From Verrucomicrobiaceae bacterium (lineage in GTDB: Bacteria > Verrucomicrobiota > Verrucomicrobiia > Verrucomicrobiales > Verrucomicrobiaceae): a DNA stretch of 64,000 nucleotides. Within the stretch, counting starts at the first letter, position 1, and each line of letters opens with the position of its first letter. Location: positions 434,001 to 498,000 of the forward strand of contig JADJPM010000001.1 in assembly GCA_016713245.1 (NCBI GenBank), written 5' to 3'. Positions 15,581 to 24,266 of the stretch are shown here, piece by piece. The notes beneath the pieces were generated by a model. It saw only the letters and a program-made list of their open reading frames with translations, was not told the origin of the DNA and searched no databases. Position numbers and translations under genes: made by a program.

Positions 15581-17023
15581 TCACAACCGCGACAGCGTCG
15601 TGGTGAGCAGTTTCCAAAACTTCTGCGCGGAGGAGATGCTCGCACGTTCGTTTTCGGAATGCGCTTCTTCGATGTCGGGGCCGAAGGAGATCATGTCGAG
15701 GCCCGGATAGGTCTGTGCGATGACGCCGCACTCCAAACCGGCATGGCAGGCACTCACGCCGACGTCGTGGCCGAAGATTTCGCGGTAGATGCCTTTCATC
15801 TGGTCGAGAATGAGGGAGTTCACGCTCGGGCTCCAACCGGGATAGCCGTCGTCGTTGTGGACTTCGGCACCGAGCAGTCGAAACGGGGCCGCGAAGGCCG
15901 CGGCGACATCGCGCTTGCTCGATTCGACGCTGCTGCGTTGCAGGCCGCTCCACTCCGCACGGCCTTGGCCGAGCTCGATGAGCGAGAGATTCGATGACGC
16001 CTCGACCAATCCAGGCACTTCGGGGCTCATCCGATACACGCCGTTCACCACCGCTTGCAGCGCCAACACAAGCGCACGCTGCTTTTCGGCCGTTAGCGTC
16101 GAAACAGAGCTGTTTTCGAGCTTCGTGGTCGTGATCTGCAAATCGGGTTCGAGGCGTTTGAACTCGTTTCGGATCGCTTCGGCCTCTTCGGCGATGTTTT
16201 GAGCAAGAACTGCCGCCTCGAGCACCGCGACGCGTGCGATGCAGCGGGCCGGAATCGCGTTTCGGGCACTGCCACCGCGCATGTCGATCAAAGCGATCGC
16301 ATTTTCACCGCAGGCGGCCAAAAGTCGCGCCATGAGCTTGATGGCGTTGCCGCGGCCTTCGTGGATTTGGAGGCCGGAATGACCTCCGCGCAGGCCTTCG
16401 ACGCGGATTTCGGCGATGCTGGCCTTCTCGTGCTTCGTTTCGGGATAACTCCAGCTCACCAGCGTGTCGATCCCGCCCGCGCAGCCGATGGTGAACTCGT
16501 CATCTTCCTCCGAATCGAGGTTCAGCATCGTTTTGCCGGCGAGCAGGCCGCTTTGCAGCATGCGGGCACCGCTCATGCCCTGCTCCTCATCAACCGTGAG
16601 CAGCGCCTCGATCGGCGGATGCGGCAGATCCTTCGACGCGAGCACCGCGAGGATCGCCGCCGCGCCGAGACCGTTGTCCGCACCGAGCGTGGTGCCACGC
16701 GCCCTCACCCAATCGCCATCCACCCACATTTCGATGCCTTGATTCGCGAAATCAAAGCTCACGCCGTCCGCCGCCTTGTGCACCATGTCGAGATGCGCCT
16801 GCAAAATGACCGGCGCATGCCCCGCACGGTCGGCGGTGGCCGGTTTCTTCACGATCAAATTCCCACCGCTGTCCTCGACGCACTCCAGCGCATGCCTTGC
16901 CGCAAACTCCCTCACAAACGCCTTCACCTTCGCCTCCTTCTTTGACGGCCGCGGCACGGCATTGAGATCAGCGAAGCAATTCCAGAGAGCGCGGGGTTCG
17001 AGAGAGCGGATGGCGTCGGACAT
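15581..17023 (-). CDS. pepD: Cytosolic aminoacyl-histidine dipeptidase (PepD)
   Basis: From the ATG at 17023 the protein has 480 residues, the usual size of the M20 peptidase PepD (Xaa-His dipeptidase). Metal sites are visible in VILQAHLDMVHKA, LGADNGLGAA, TVDEEQGMSGA and the C-terminal ACHAGLECGVIAQ. The lid/dimerisation domain lies in between (VEGLRGGHSGLQIHEGRGNAI). An in-frame ATG at 17080 would add 19 residues not seen in the family. It lies tail to tail with the sulfatase gene, one base apart. Confidence 0.9.
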   Translation of the reverse strand: MSDAIRSLEPRALWNCFADLNAVPRPSKKEAKVKAFVREFAARHALECVEDSGGNLIVKKPATADRAGHAPVILQAHLDMVHKAADGVSFDFANQGIEMWVDGDWVRARGTTLGADNGLGAAAILAVLASKDLPHPPIEALLTVDEEQGMSGARMLQSGLLAGKTMLNLDSEEDDEFTIGCAGGIDTLVSWSYPETKHEKASIAEIRVEGLRGGHSGLQIHEGRGNAIKLMARLLAACGENAIALIDMRGGSARNAIPARCIARVAVLEAAVLAQNIAEEAEAIRNEFKRLEPDLQITTTKLENSSVSTLTAEKQRALVLALQAVVNGVYRMSPEVPGLVEASSNLSLIELGQGRAEWSGLQRSSVESSKRDVAAAFAAPFRLLGAEVHNDDGYPGWSPSVNSLILDQMKGIYREIFGHDVGVSACHAGLECGVIAQTYPGLDMISFGPDIEEAHSENERASISSAQKFWKLLTTTLSRL

Positions 17024-17052
17024 GAGAGTTACTCGCGATGATGCCGAGCCCT

Positions 17053-17075
17053 GACGCCGGCTCAAGCCGGGCGTC
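17053..17075. repeat. REP-like imperfect palindrome upstream of pepD
   Basis: GACGCCGGCT at 17053-17062 pairs with AGCCGGGCGTC at 17065-17075 with one bulged G, giving a GC-rich hairpin with a tiny loop. It lies in the 115-base gap between the TatD-like gene and pepD. With no T-run it does not look like an intrinsic terminator. It resembles repetitive extragenic palindromes. Confidence 0.45.
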
Positions 17076-17138
17076 GGCAAACCCTAACGTGTTCAGAAGG
17101 CAAAGTTAATATGAAGCTCATTAAGCTTGCAGCGGAAC

Positions 17139-17939
17139 TCACAGCGTGAACTTCTCACACTGGCCCATGAAGGCCTTCGGATTGTCCCAGGCGACGCGTT
17201 GGATCATTTCGGGGGTCCAACCGCGGTGGCGCATGGCTTGCATGGTTTTGGGGACGGCGAGGGGATCGCTCACGCCCCAGTCGCAGGCGCTGTTCATCCA
17301 GATGCGCTCGGCGTGGCGGTGCTCCAGCATGTCGATGGCGCGATTGGGGGTGCATTTGCTCTCGGGATAAAGCGTGATGCCGGCCCAGAAGCCGTGGTCG
17401 AGCACGTGATCAATGGTGTGCTCCTCGACGTGGTCGATGATGACACGCTCGGGCTTGATCTTGGGGAAGTTTTTCAGCGCCTCGACGATGAGGCGCGTGC
17501 CTTTGAGCTTGTCCTCGAGGTGCGGGGTGTGGATGAGAACGAGCTGGTCGTAATCCTGCGCGACTTGCAGATGGCGCTCGAAGATGGCGAGTTCGTTGCG
17601 GCTGTTTTTGTTGAGGCCGATCTCGCCGATGCCGAGCACGCCGGGCTTGTCGATGAACTGCGGGATGAGGGCGATGACTTCTTCGGCGAGCTTGGTGTCC
17701 TCGGCCTCCTTCGGGTTGATGCAGAGCCAGCTGAAGTGCTTGATGCCGAACTTGGCGGCACGCTTTGGCTCATACTCCGTGATCTGGCGGAAGTAGTCGT
17801 AGAAGCCGTCGGCACTGGCGCGGTCAAAGCCAGCCCAGAAGGCGGGCTCGCAGATGGCCTGGCAACCGGCGAGGGCCATGCGCTCGTAGTCGTCCGTGGT
17901 GCGGCTGACCATGTGGCCGTGGGGTTCGATGTAGTTCAT
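17139..17939 (-). CDS. TatD-like metal-dependent hydrolase (EboB-like)
   Basis: The 266-residue TIM-barrel hydrolase has a metal site at the first strand (IEPHGHMVSRTTDDYE), then IGEIGLNKNSRNE, VLIHTPH, VIIDHVEEHT and NSACDWGVSDPL. The unusual N-terminal HMVSRTTDDYERMALAG resembles, from memory, the TatD-like protein of ebo clusters. Those clusters export precursors of scytonemin and other metabolites in cyanobacteria and occur in other phyla. No other ebo gene (UbiA, dehydroquinate synthase-like) is beside it, so the assignment is tentative and the hydrolase call is the safe one. Confidence 0.8.
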   Translation of the reverse strand: MNYIEPHGHMVSRTTDDYERMALAGCQAICEPAFWAGFDRASADGFYDYFRQITEYEPKRAAKFGIKHFSWLCINPKEAEDTKLAEEVIALIPQFIDKPGVLGIGEIGLNKNSRNELAIFERHLQVAQDYDQLVLIHTPHLEDKLKGTRLIVEALKNFPKIKPERVIIDHVEEHTIDHVLDHGFWAGITLYPESKCTPNRAIDMLEHRHAERIWMNSACDWGVSDPLAVPKTMQAMRHRGWTPEMIQRVAWDNPKAFMGQCEKFTL

Positions 17940-17942
17940 CAG

Positions 17943-17977
17943 AAGTTCTTGGTTCCTCGTTCGTGGTTCTTGGTTCA
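17943..17977 (-). repeat. Five-unit 7-base array between two minus-strand genes
   Basis: Read on the minus strand from the TGA stop at 17977, five 7-base units (TGAACCA and AGAACCA types) run to 17943. They are followed by CTG and the ATG at 17939. On the plus strand the units read GTTCNNG and are in perfect register. The array makes up the whole gap. Confidence 0.9.
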
Positions 17978-18253
17978 GGCTTTGAAGGCACCGATGGCTC
18001 CTTGCATCGTGGCTTTGGCGATAGGTTCGGTGCTGGGATCGCTGAAGCTAAGGAGGACGTCTTTGGCTCGCTGCGGTTTGTCTTGAGAGAGGAGCGTGAG
18101 GGCGTTTTTGAGGGCCTGAACGCGGAAGTCGCCGTCCTGACCGGCTTTTTGGACACGGTCGAGGAAGGCGGCGAGGTCGATGAGCTTCGAACGCGAGTCC
18201 ATGAAGCCGAGATCGACCAGATTGACAGGGGTTGGTGGAGTCCAATCAGGCAT
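17975..18253 (-). CDS. Conserved-looking small hypothetical protein
   Basis: A 92-residue protein, or 75 if the internal ATG at 18202 (MDSRSKLIDLAAFLDRV) is the start. The family was not identified. It looks all-helical, with SRSKLIDLAAFLDRVQKAG, FRVQALKNALTLLSQ and PQRAKDVLLSFSDPSTEPIA. It lies directly upstream of the TatD-like gene, joined to it by the 7-base array, so the two are probably one operon. It could be a partner of that hydrolase. Confidence 0.65.
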   Translation of the reverse strand: MPDWTPPTPVNLVDLGFMDSRSKLIDLAAFLDRVQKAGQDGDFRVQALKNALTLLSQDKPQRAKDVLLSFSDPSTEPIAKATMQGAIGAFKA

Positions 18254-18540
18254 GAAGGCAGATTAGACGGCGCATTCTCGGCCGCAACCGCTGGAATCGT
18301 TGCGCCCGATCTCCCTGAAGCGACGACGATTCTTCGACTCTCGCCCTGCCCATGCCGCTACCCCCATGCCATACAGCTTGCGCACTCGGCCCCCAAGCCT
18401 ACTGCTGACGCATTCCGAGACACCTTTTTGCCGCACCTCGCGACATCAGGTGCTACGGTTACAGATAATTAGGGCCGCAGCTATTGACAACAGCGACGAC
18501 TTTAACACCCGGCCATCAGTCATCTTGTATCTCCAAGCTC
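18254..18540. other. Intergenic region, divergent between two transcription units
   Basis: These 287 bases hold no credible gene. A TTGACA hexamer occurs at 18484-18489, but no good -10 element sits at the right distance. There is no clear Shine-Dalgarno before the ATG at 18541. It must contain the promoters for the minus-strand small gene and the large plus-strand secreted protein, but I cannot place them reliably. Confidence 0.5.
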
Positions 18541-21500
18541 ATGAAAACACGTTACTGTTCCTTCTTACTCGGCTCGATCTCCCTCTTGGCTGGCGTGCCT
18601 TTCACATTTGCAGCGTCTCCGGCGCAGCCGAGGAATCCCCAGCAGCTCCAATCACTGGATGAAACGCCAAGAGGCCTCGCCAAGTCAGACTGGTCCTCTA
18701 TCCGTGCGGCCTATGAGACTGGACGGCATGCCTTCCAGCCAGTCGAAGGTGGGTGGCAGGCGCGAAATCCGGGGCAGCAGTGGACCACGAAGTTTGATAG
18801 GCGCGGCTTCATCGCACAACCACGGGAGGGCGGCTGGCAGTGGGGACTGGAGTTGCAGAGCTACGGCTTCGGAGAAAGCCAGCAGAGCATCAGCGGCACA
18901 CCCACAGTGAAGGCAGAGGGCCAGCACCTGAGCTACCAGTGGGATGCCAACGTGCAGGAGTGGTTCGTCAATGACCAGCGCGGCCTGGAGCACGGCTTCA
19001 CCGTCGCCCAACGTCCTGCTCAGGCTTCTGCAAGTCCCCCCGTCTCCTCTTCTCCCAGTCTCTCTTTCACCCTCGTCACGCGTGGTGGCCTGCGCCCCAG
19101 TGTGACCACCGACGCCCAGGGAGTCAACTTCCAGGATGCCTGCGGCTCTACCGTGCTGAACTACTCCGGCCTGAAGGTTTGGGATGCCGATGGCAAAGTC
19201 CTCCGCGCACGCTTTGAGCCAGCGGGCTTGCATGGCTTCCGTCTCCTCGTGGATGAAACCACCGCCCGCTACCCCATCACCATCGACCCAATCGCCCAGC
19301 AGGCCTATCTTAAAGCCAGCAACTCTGGGGCGGGTGACCAATTCGGCTACTCCGTGGCCGTGTCCGGTAACACCGCCGTCATCGGGGCTCCTTATGAAGA
19401 CAGCAACGCCACCGGCATCGGTGGGAATCAAGCGGACAACAGCGCCACTGACTCCGGCGCGGCTTATATCTTCATCCGCAGCGGCTCCACCTGGTCCCAG
19501 CAGGCCTACCTCAAAGCCAGCAACTCCGGGGCGGGTGACTTCTTCGGCTACTCCGTGGCCGTGTCCGGTGACACCGCCGTTATCGGGGCCTGGGCAGAGG
19601 CCAGCAACGCCACCGGCGTCGGCGGGAATCAAGCGGACAACAGCGCCAACGAATCCGGCGCGGCCTATGTCTTTTTCCGCAGCGGTTCCACCTGGACCCA
19701 GCAGGCCTATCTCAAAGCCAGCAACTCAGAGATCGATGACAGCTTCGGCGACTCCGTGGCCGTGTCCGGTGACACCGCCGTCATCGGGGCACCTTTTGAG
19801 GACAGTAACGCCACCGGCGTCGGCGGGAATCAAGCGGACAATAGCGCCTCCACCTCCGGAGCAGCCTACGTCTTCACTCGCAGCGCGGGCGTTTGGACCC
19901 AGCAGGCCTATCTCAAAGCTAGCAATACGGGGACGCCTGACCGATTCGGCAGTCACGTGGCCTTGTCCGGTGACACCGCCGTCATCGCGGCCTGGGCGGA
20001 GGCCAGCAACGCCATCGGCGTCGACGGAAATCAAGCGGACAACAGCGCCCCCAACTCCGGCGCGGCTTACGTCTTTACCCGCAGCGCGGGCGTTTGGTCC
20101 CAGCAGGCTTATTTAAAAGCCAGCAACACAGGGGCGGGTGACCGATTCGGCGACTCCGTGGCCCTGTCCAGTGACACCGCCGTCATCGGGGCCTGGGCAG
20201 AGGACAGCGGCTCCCTCAACTCCGGAGCAGCCTATGTCTTTTTCCGCAGCGGCTCCACTTGGACCCAGCAGGCCTATCTCAAAGCCAGTAACTCCGGGGC
20301 GGGTGACAGCTTCGGCGTTTCCGTGGCTGTTTCCGGTGACACCGCCGTCATTGGGGCCGACCAGGAAGACAGCGGTGCCACTGGCGCCGACGGGAATCAA
20401 GCGGACAACAGCCTCACCGACTCCGGTGCGGCCTACGTCTTCACCCGCAGCGGCTCCACCTGGACCCAGCAGGCCTATCTCAAAGCCAGCAACACGGGAT
20501 CGCTTCACAACTTCGGCTGGTCCGTGGCCATGTCCGGTGACACCGCCGTCATCGGGGCCTCCGGGGAGGCCAGCAACGCCACCGGCGTCGGCGGGAATCA
20601 AGCGGACATCAGCGCCTCACTTTCTGGCGCGGCCTATACCTTCCCCGCACCCTCCGTTAGCGTCCTCGGCCTGACCAAGACCCGGCACCATGACCAGACT
20701 GCGGCGGGAAACACCGCGCTGCATGACTACAGCATGCAGGGCTTTCTTGAGGGGCAGTCTCTCAGCGGCACCTTTCCTTCGGCCTCGAACCGCTTTACCC
20801 GCTCTGGCGGCGGTCCGTATGCCCTGACCTATGCAGATGGGCTCTGGGAATATGAGGTCTTTTTCTCCTCCAAGGCCTTGCTCGACGCCGAGTTTCCCAA
20901 CACGACCTACAATTTCCTCGTCGGCACCTCTCCGGCGGTGGTTCTCCCCTTCGGGGCTGAAAACTATCCGGTGCAGCCCTTGATCACCGCCTCCGCTGGA
21001 ACCTGGAGTGGCGGCAGATTGCTTGTCAGCACAGCCGAGGCTGCGGCTGGCTTCACGCTCACCAGCAACGTGTCGAACGGTAATGGCTTCCTCACTCTGG
21101 AGGTGTATTCCGTCCTCGAAGACATCCTGTATGAGGTTATTACCTCCAATCCGGGGCTCACTGAGTCTATCACTGGCACCGTGCCGCCCGGCAGCCTGTC
21201 TGTAGGACAGGTCTATGAAGTATATACGGAGTTTGATCAGTCTGCCGGCACCGCCTTGGCCGGACAAAGCTGGGCAGCGCCAGGAGCGCAGGGATACACG
21301 CTTTTCAGCTCCAACACACGGTTTGAAATGGAAGTGGTTACTGCGGCTCAAAGCTGGCGGCAGACCTACTTCGGCAGCACCGCCAACAGTGGCAACGGGG
21401 CGGACACCTTCGACTTCGACAAGGATGGGCTCGTCAATCTCATCGAATGGGCCTGCGGTCTCAATCCCACGACGAGCAGCGCCCTACCCACCCCGGCGCA

Positions 21501-21735
21501 GGTCGTCGGCGGCAACATCGAGTTCACCTACCCACGCGCTGTGTCTGCCTTGAATGCCGGGGCCGTCTTCACCGTGGAATGGAGCGATACGTTGCCTGGA
21601 ACAACGTGGAGCACCGCTGGCGTGACCCAACAGACCCTCTCCACCAGCAACGGGGTAGATCAGGTGAAGGCCACGCTGCCTGCGGGCAGCGCCGGGCGGC
21701 GCTTTGTCCACCTCAAAGTGACGCCTGCACCATGA
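18541..21735 (+). CDS. Large secreted FG-GAP repeat protein
   Basis: From the ATG at 18541 the protein has 1064 residues with a signal peptide (YCSFLLGSISLLAGVPFTFAA). After about 250 residues of unclear fold come seven FG-GAP (integrin-alpha-type beta-propeller) repeats. Each runs QQAYLKAS..., FGxSVAVSGDTAVIGA and ends SGAAYVFxRSGSTW. Six are 67 residues long and the fifth is 55. A seven-bladed propeller fits this number. A 350-residue beta-rich tail follows, with a Ca-binding-like FDFDKDGLVNLIEWACGLNP near the C-terminus. It is probably a surface or extracellular adhesion or binding protein. An upstream TTG extension (18484) lies ahead of the signal peptide and is rejected. Confidence 0.85.
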   Translation: MKTRYCSFLLGSISLLAGVPFTFAASPAQPRNPQQLQSLDETPRGLAKSDWSSIRAAYETGRHAFQPVEGGWQARNPGQQWTTKFDRRGFIAQPREGGWQWGLELQSYGFGESQQSISGTPTVKAEGQHLSYQWDANVQEWFVNDQRGLEHGFTVAQRPAQASASPPVSSSPSLSFTLVTRGGLRPSVTTDAQGVNFQDACGSTVLNYSGLKVWDADGKVLRARFEPAGLHGFRLLVDETTARYPITIDPIAQQAYLKASNSGAGDQFGYSVAVSGNTAVIGAPYEDSNATGIGGNQADNSATDSGAAYIFIRSGSTWSQQAYLKASNSGAGDFFGYSVAVSGDTAVIGAWAEASNATGVGGNQADNSANESGAAYVFFRSGSTWTQQAYLKASNSEIDDSFGDSVAVSGDTAVIGAPFEDSNATGVGGNQADNSASTSGAAYVFTRSAGVWTQQAYLKASNTGTPDRFGSHVALSGDTAVIAAWAEASNAIGVDGNQADNSAPNSGAAYVFTRSAGVWSQQAYLKASNTGAGDRFGDSVALSSDTAVIGAWAEDSGSLNSGAAYVFFRSGSTWTQQAYLKASNSGAGDSFGVSVAVSGDTAVIGADQEDSGATGADGNQADNSLTDSGAAYVFTRSGSTWTQQAYLKASNTGSLHNFGWSVAMSGDTAVIGASGEASNATGVGGNQADISASLSGAAYTFPAPSVSVLGLTKTRHHDQTAAGNTALHDYSMQGFLEGQSLSGTFPSASNRFTRSGGGPYALTYADGLWEYEVFFSSKALLDAEFPNTTYNFLVGTSPAVVLPFGAENYPVQPLITASAGTWSGGRLLVSTAEAAAGFTLTSNVSNGNGFLTLEVYSVLEDILYEVITSNPGLTESITGTVPPGSLSVGQVYEVYTEFDQSAGTALAGQSWAAPGAQGYTLFSSNTRFEMEVVTAAQSWRQTYFGSTANSGNGADTFDFDKDGLVNLIEWACGLNPTTSSALPTPAQVVGGNIEFTYPRAVSALNAGAVFTVEWSDTLPGTTWSTAGVTQQTLSTSNGVDQVKATLPAGSAGRRFVHLKVTPAP
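19297..20643 (+). repeat. Seven near-identical 201/165-base repeats encoding FG-GAP blades
   Basis: Repeat units start at 19297, 19498, 19699, 19900, 20101, 20266 and 20467. All are 201 bases apart except unit 5, which is 165 bases because it lacks 12 codons in the NATGVGGNQADNS loop. Each starts with the codons for QQAYLKAS. Nucleotide identity is high, including at synonymous sites, which suggests recent duplication or gene conversion. Confidence 0.9.
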
Positions 21736-21820
21736 GCCGGCCCCAGCGGGTGCAGGAAGGAAAGGCCTTACCGCGCCGCGTTGCATTGCGCCGCGCTTCG
21801 GTTTAGAGGCAGGCTCAACC

Positions 21821-22966
21821 ATGCCTGACCTCAACCCCGACGAACTGCGCCGCTATGCCCGGCACCTCGCCATTCCCGAATTCGGGATCGAAGGGCAGCG
21901 AAAGCTGAAGGCAGCGCGGGTGCTGTGCATCGGCGCGGGCGGGCTGGGATCGCCCATATCGATGTACCTGGCGGCGGCAGGCATTGGCGGGCTGGGCCTC
22001 GTGGACCCGGATGTCGTGGAAGTGACCAATTTGCAGCGGCAGATCCTTTTTGGGCAAAAAGACCTCGGCCGTAAGAAGCTCGATGCAGCTCGCGAGCGCC
22101 TGCTGGACATCAATCCGCATCTCGACGTGCAGATTTTTCCCGAGCGCTTCAGCGCCGAGAACGCCATACGCATCGCTGCCGATTACGATGTGATCATCGA
22201 CGGCACGGACAACTTTCCCACGCGCTACCTGAGCAACGACGTGGCCGTGTGGCTGAAGAAGCCGAATGTGTATGGCAGCATCCTGCGCTTTGACGGGCAG
22301 GTCGGCGTCTTCGCGCCGCATCTCGGTGCCCCGTGCTATCGCTGCATGTGCCCGCGGCCTCCGCCGCCCGGCCTCGTGCCCTCTTGTGCAGAAGGCGGTG
22401 TGCTTGGCGTGTTGCCGGGCCTCATCGGCACGATGCAGGCCCTGGAGGCCATCAAGCTGATCACCGGCATCGGCCAGCCGCTGCTGGGCAAGCTTCTCCA
22501 TCTCGATACGCTGAGCATGCGCTTCCGCACGCTCACCCTGCGCCGCGATCCGGACTGTCCGGTGTGCGGTGCCCATCCCACCATCACCCAACCCATCGAT
22601 TACGAGGGCTTCTGCGGCATCCCCAAATCCCCCGCAGCATCCCCCGACCTCCCAGCCATGACCGTTCACGAACTCAAAGAGCTCCGCGATGCCGGAGACG
22701 ACCATTTCCTCCTCGATGTGCGCGAGCCACACGAGCAATCCATCTGCCGCATCCAGGGTGCCACGCTCATCCCCCTCGGCGAACTGGAAAACCGCACCGG
22801 TGAGCTGCCGAAGGACAAACGCATCCTCGTTCACTGCAAAAGCGGCGGCCGCAGCGCCCGCGCCGTGAGCCGTCTGCGCGAGCTGGGCTTTAACGACGTC
22901 TGGAACATCTCCGGCGGCATCATCGCCTGGGCTCGGGAGATTGATCCCTCCATGGCTGAATACTAA
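21821..22966 (+). CDS. moeB: MoeB/ThiF-type adenylyltransferase with C-terminal rhodanese domain
   Basis: In this 381-residue protein the N-terminal E1-like domain has RVLCIGAGGLGSPISMYLAAAG (ATP loop), VTNLQRQILF, and DGTDNFPTRYLSND. Zinc Cys pairs are CYRCMC and CPVCG, and PSCAEGGVLG holds the likely catalytic Cys. Residues about 280-381 are a rhodanese domain with active-site ILVHCKSGGRSARA. Such MOCS3-like fusions adenylate the C-terminus of sulfur-carrier proteins (MoaD, ThiS) and help make the thiocarboxylate. Molybdopterin or thiamine (or thiouridine) use cannot be separated here; thiG is 37 kb away. Confidence 0.88.
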   Translation: MPDLNPDELRRYARHLAIPEFGIEGQRKLKAARVLCIGAGGLGSPISMYLAAAGIGGLGLVDPDVVEVTNLQRQILFGQKDLGRKKLDAARERLLDINPHLDVQIFPERFSAENAIRIAADYDVIIDGTDNFPTRYLSNDVAVWLKKPNVYGSILRFDGQVGVFAPHLGAPCYRCMCPRPPPPGLVPSCAEGGVLGVLPGLIGTMQALEAIKLITGIGQPLLGKLLHLDTLSMRFRTLTLRRDPDCPVCGAHPTITQPIDYEGFCGIPKSPAASPDLPAMTVHELKELRDAGDDHFLLDVREPHEQSICRIQGATLIPLGELENRTGELPKDKRILVHCKSGGRSARAVSRLRELGFNDVWNISGGIIAWAREIDPSMAEY

Positions 22967-23058
22967 ATTCCTGATTTTAGACTCTTGATTCATGAATCAG
23001 AGGTCAAAAACCAAGCCCACCATGAATCAGGAATCAGGAATCAAACCTCAGGAATCCA
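22964..23058 (+). repeat. Two-armed 7-base array that overlaps the start of the Trm112-like gene
   Basis: From the TAA stop at 22964, four 7-base units (TAAATTC, CTGATTT types) lead in exact register to the ATG at 22992. A second arm of GAATCAG-type units at 23024, 23031, 23038 and 23052 is roughly the reverse complement. It is translated as the N-terminus of the downstream protein. Confidence 0.8.
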
Positions 23059-23243
23059 GCCTCTGGCTCGAAGACTTCCTGCCGCTGATGCGCTGCCCTG
23101 ACACGCATCAGCCGCTGCGGCGTGCGACAGCGGAGGAATGCGCGAAGCATGGCGTCAAAGCGGCACTCATCACCGAGGATGGCGCACGCATTTTCATCAT
23201 CGACGACGGTATTCCGATCCTGCTGCCCGTGGAGACAACCTGA
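22992..23243 (+). CDS. Trm112-like zinc-ribbon/UPF0434-type small protein
   Basis: An 83-residue protein. The domain begins at LEDFLPLMRCPDTHQPLR and ends with IFIIDDGIPILLPVE, which matches Trm112/UPF0434-type proteins. These small proteins activate methyltransferases in eukaryotes and archaea. Only one Cys pair half (RCPDTHQ) is retained, so zinc binding is doubtful. About 27 residues before the domain are encoded by the 7-base repeat; starts at 22992 and 23022 are both possible and both lie in repeat units. A SAM methyltransferase gene lies immediately downstream, convergent. Confidence 0.72.
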   Translation: MNQRSKTKPTMNQESGIKPQESSLWLEDFLPLMRCPDTHQPLRRATAEECAKHGVKAALITEDGARIFIIDDGIPILLPVETT

Positions 23244-23248
23244 GGCGA

Positions 23249-24037
23249 CTAGACCTTTCGCAGCACGAGAAGCACGTCCGCGTAGCTGTCATCGAGCTTG
23301 CGTGGCTCGGTGAGGTCGTAGGTGAAGTCATAGCATTCGACGAACTCAAGCTCCGGCACCTTACGCAGGAGGTTCTTGAGCTGGGCGGCACTGTAGGTGC
23401 GGAACTGCCAGCGGGTCTCTTGGAGATGTGTGCGGCCTGAATCGGTGATTTTCAGCCGCGTGCGGAGGTCTTCGAGACGCGTTTTGCGATCGGCTTCCCA
23501 GGTGTGGGTGTTGCAAACGACCTCGATGGAGCCGCGACGTGCTACCCAGCGTTCATGCTCCGGTCCGCTACGGTCGTAATCGGTCAGATGGAGTCCGAGG
23601 AAGAAGAGGCCGCCTTTTCGCAGGCACGCAGCCACACGGCGTAGGCACTCGGCCGCATCGTTTTCGGTGTGGAGATATTTGAAGGTGCTGACGAGGCAGT
23701 GCGCCATATCAAAGCTGCCACGAACGCCTTTCGGCAGCGTGAAGCTCTGCATCCAATCCTCCCACAAAGCGGCCTTGAGACCTGCTTTGGCGATTCGTTC
23801 CTTCGCAAAGGCGATCATGTGCGCATTGCCATCGAAACCGCTCACCTCCCAGCCCCGGCCAGCCATCTCCAGCGCCAGGCGGCCGCTGCCACAGGCAGGT
23901 TCGAGAAGGCGTTTCCCTTTGCCACCGTGCTTCACGAGAGCGCTTTCGAGGAAATCGGCTTCCTGCTTCGTGCCGTCGTCGAAGATGATGTCGTAATAGA
24001 GGGGCGTGTCATACCAATCGCGTTGCTCAGTGGCCAT
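23249..24037 (-). CDS. Class I SAM-dependent methyltransferase
   Basis: From the ATG at 24037 the protein has 262 residues. Motif I is RLLEPACGSGRLALEMAGRG, followed by VSGFDGNAHMIAFAKER, with motif IV near GSFDMAHCLVSTFKYL. N-terminal WYDTPLYYDIIFDDGT is typical of a group of small-molecule methyltransferases. The substrate is unknown. An ATG at 24046 is equally possible; the longer frame to 24127 runs toward the tRNA gene and is unlikely. It is convergent with the Trm112-like gene, with 5 bases between them. Confidence 0.8.
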   Translation of the reverse strand: MATEQRDWYDTPLYYDIIFDDGTKQEADFLESALVKHGGKGKRLLEPACGSGRLALEMAGRGWEVSGFDGNAHMIAFAKERIAKAGLKAALWEDWMQSFTLPKGVRGSFDMAHCLVSTFKYLHTENDAAECLRRVAACLRKGGLFFLGLHLTDYDRSGPEHERWVARRGSIEVVCNTHTWEADRKTRLEDLRTRLKITDSGRTHLQETRWQFRTYSAAQLKNLLRKVPELEFVECYDFTYDLTEPRKLDDSYADVLLVLRKV

Positions 24038-24142
24038 GGACGGCATCTTGGCGGCGGGCCGGTTATTTGCACGGAAAATGGTGGAAGCATGCCTTGCAAT
24101 ACCCGAGCCGGGCGCTAGTCTCGCCACCGCTTGCGATTCGAA

Positions 24143-24233
<91 letters not shown>

Positions 24234-24266
24234 CGCTAGCCGGTCAAAAAAATCAAAAAAGACCGG

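Noticed and set aside
18484..18520. Promoter with TTGACA at 18484
   Set aside because: No convincing -10 element at 16-18 bases; a lone hexamer is weak evidence.
19300..20650. Alternate-frame open reading frames across the FG-GAP repeats
   Set aside because: They are shadows of a periodic GC-rich sequence; the real frame has a signal peptide and the blade motif.
24240..24266. CCGGTC ... GACCGG pair with A-rich loop after tRNA-Ser as a terminator
   Set aside because: The stem is only 6 bp, the loop is 15 bases, and no T-run follows on either strand in the right place.
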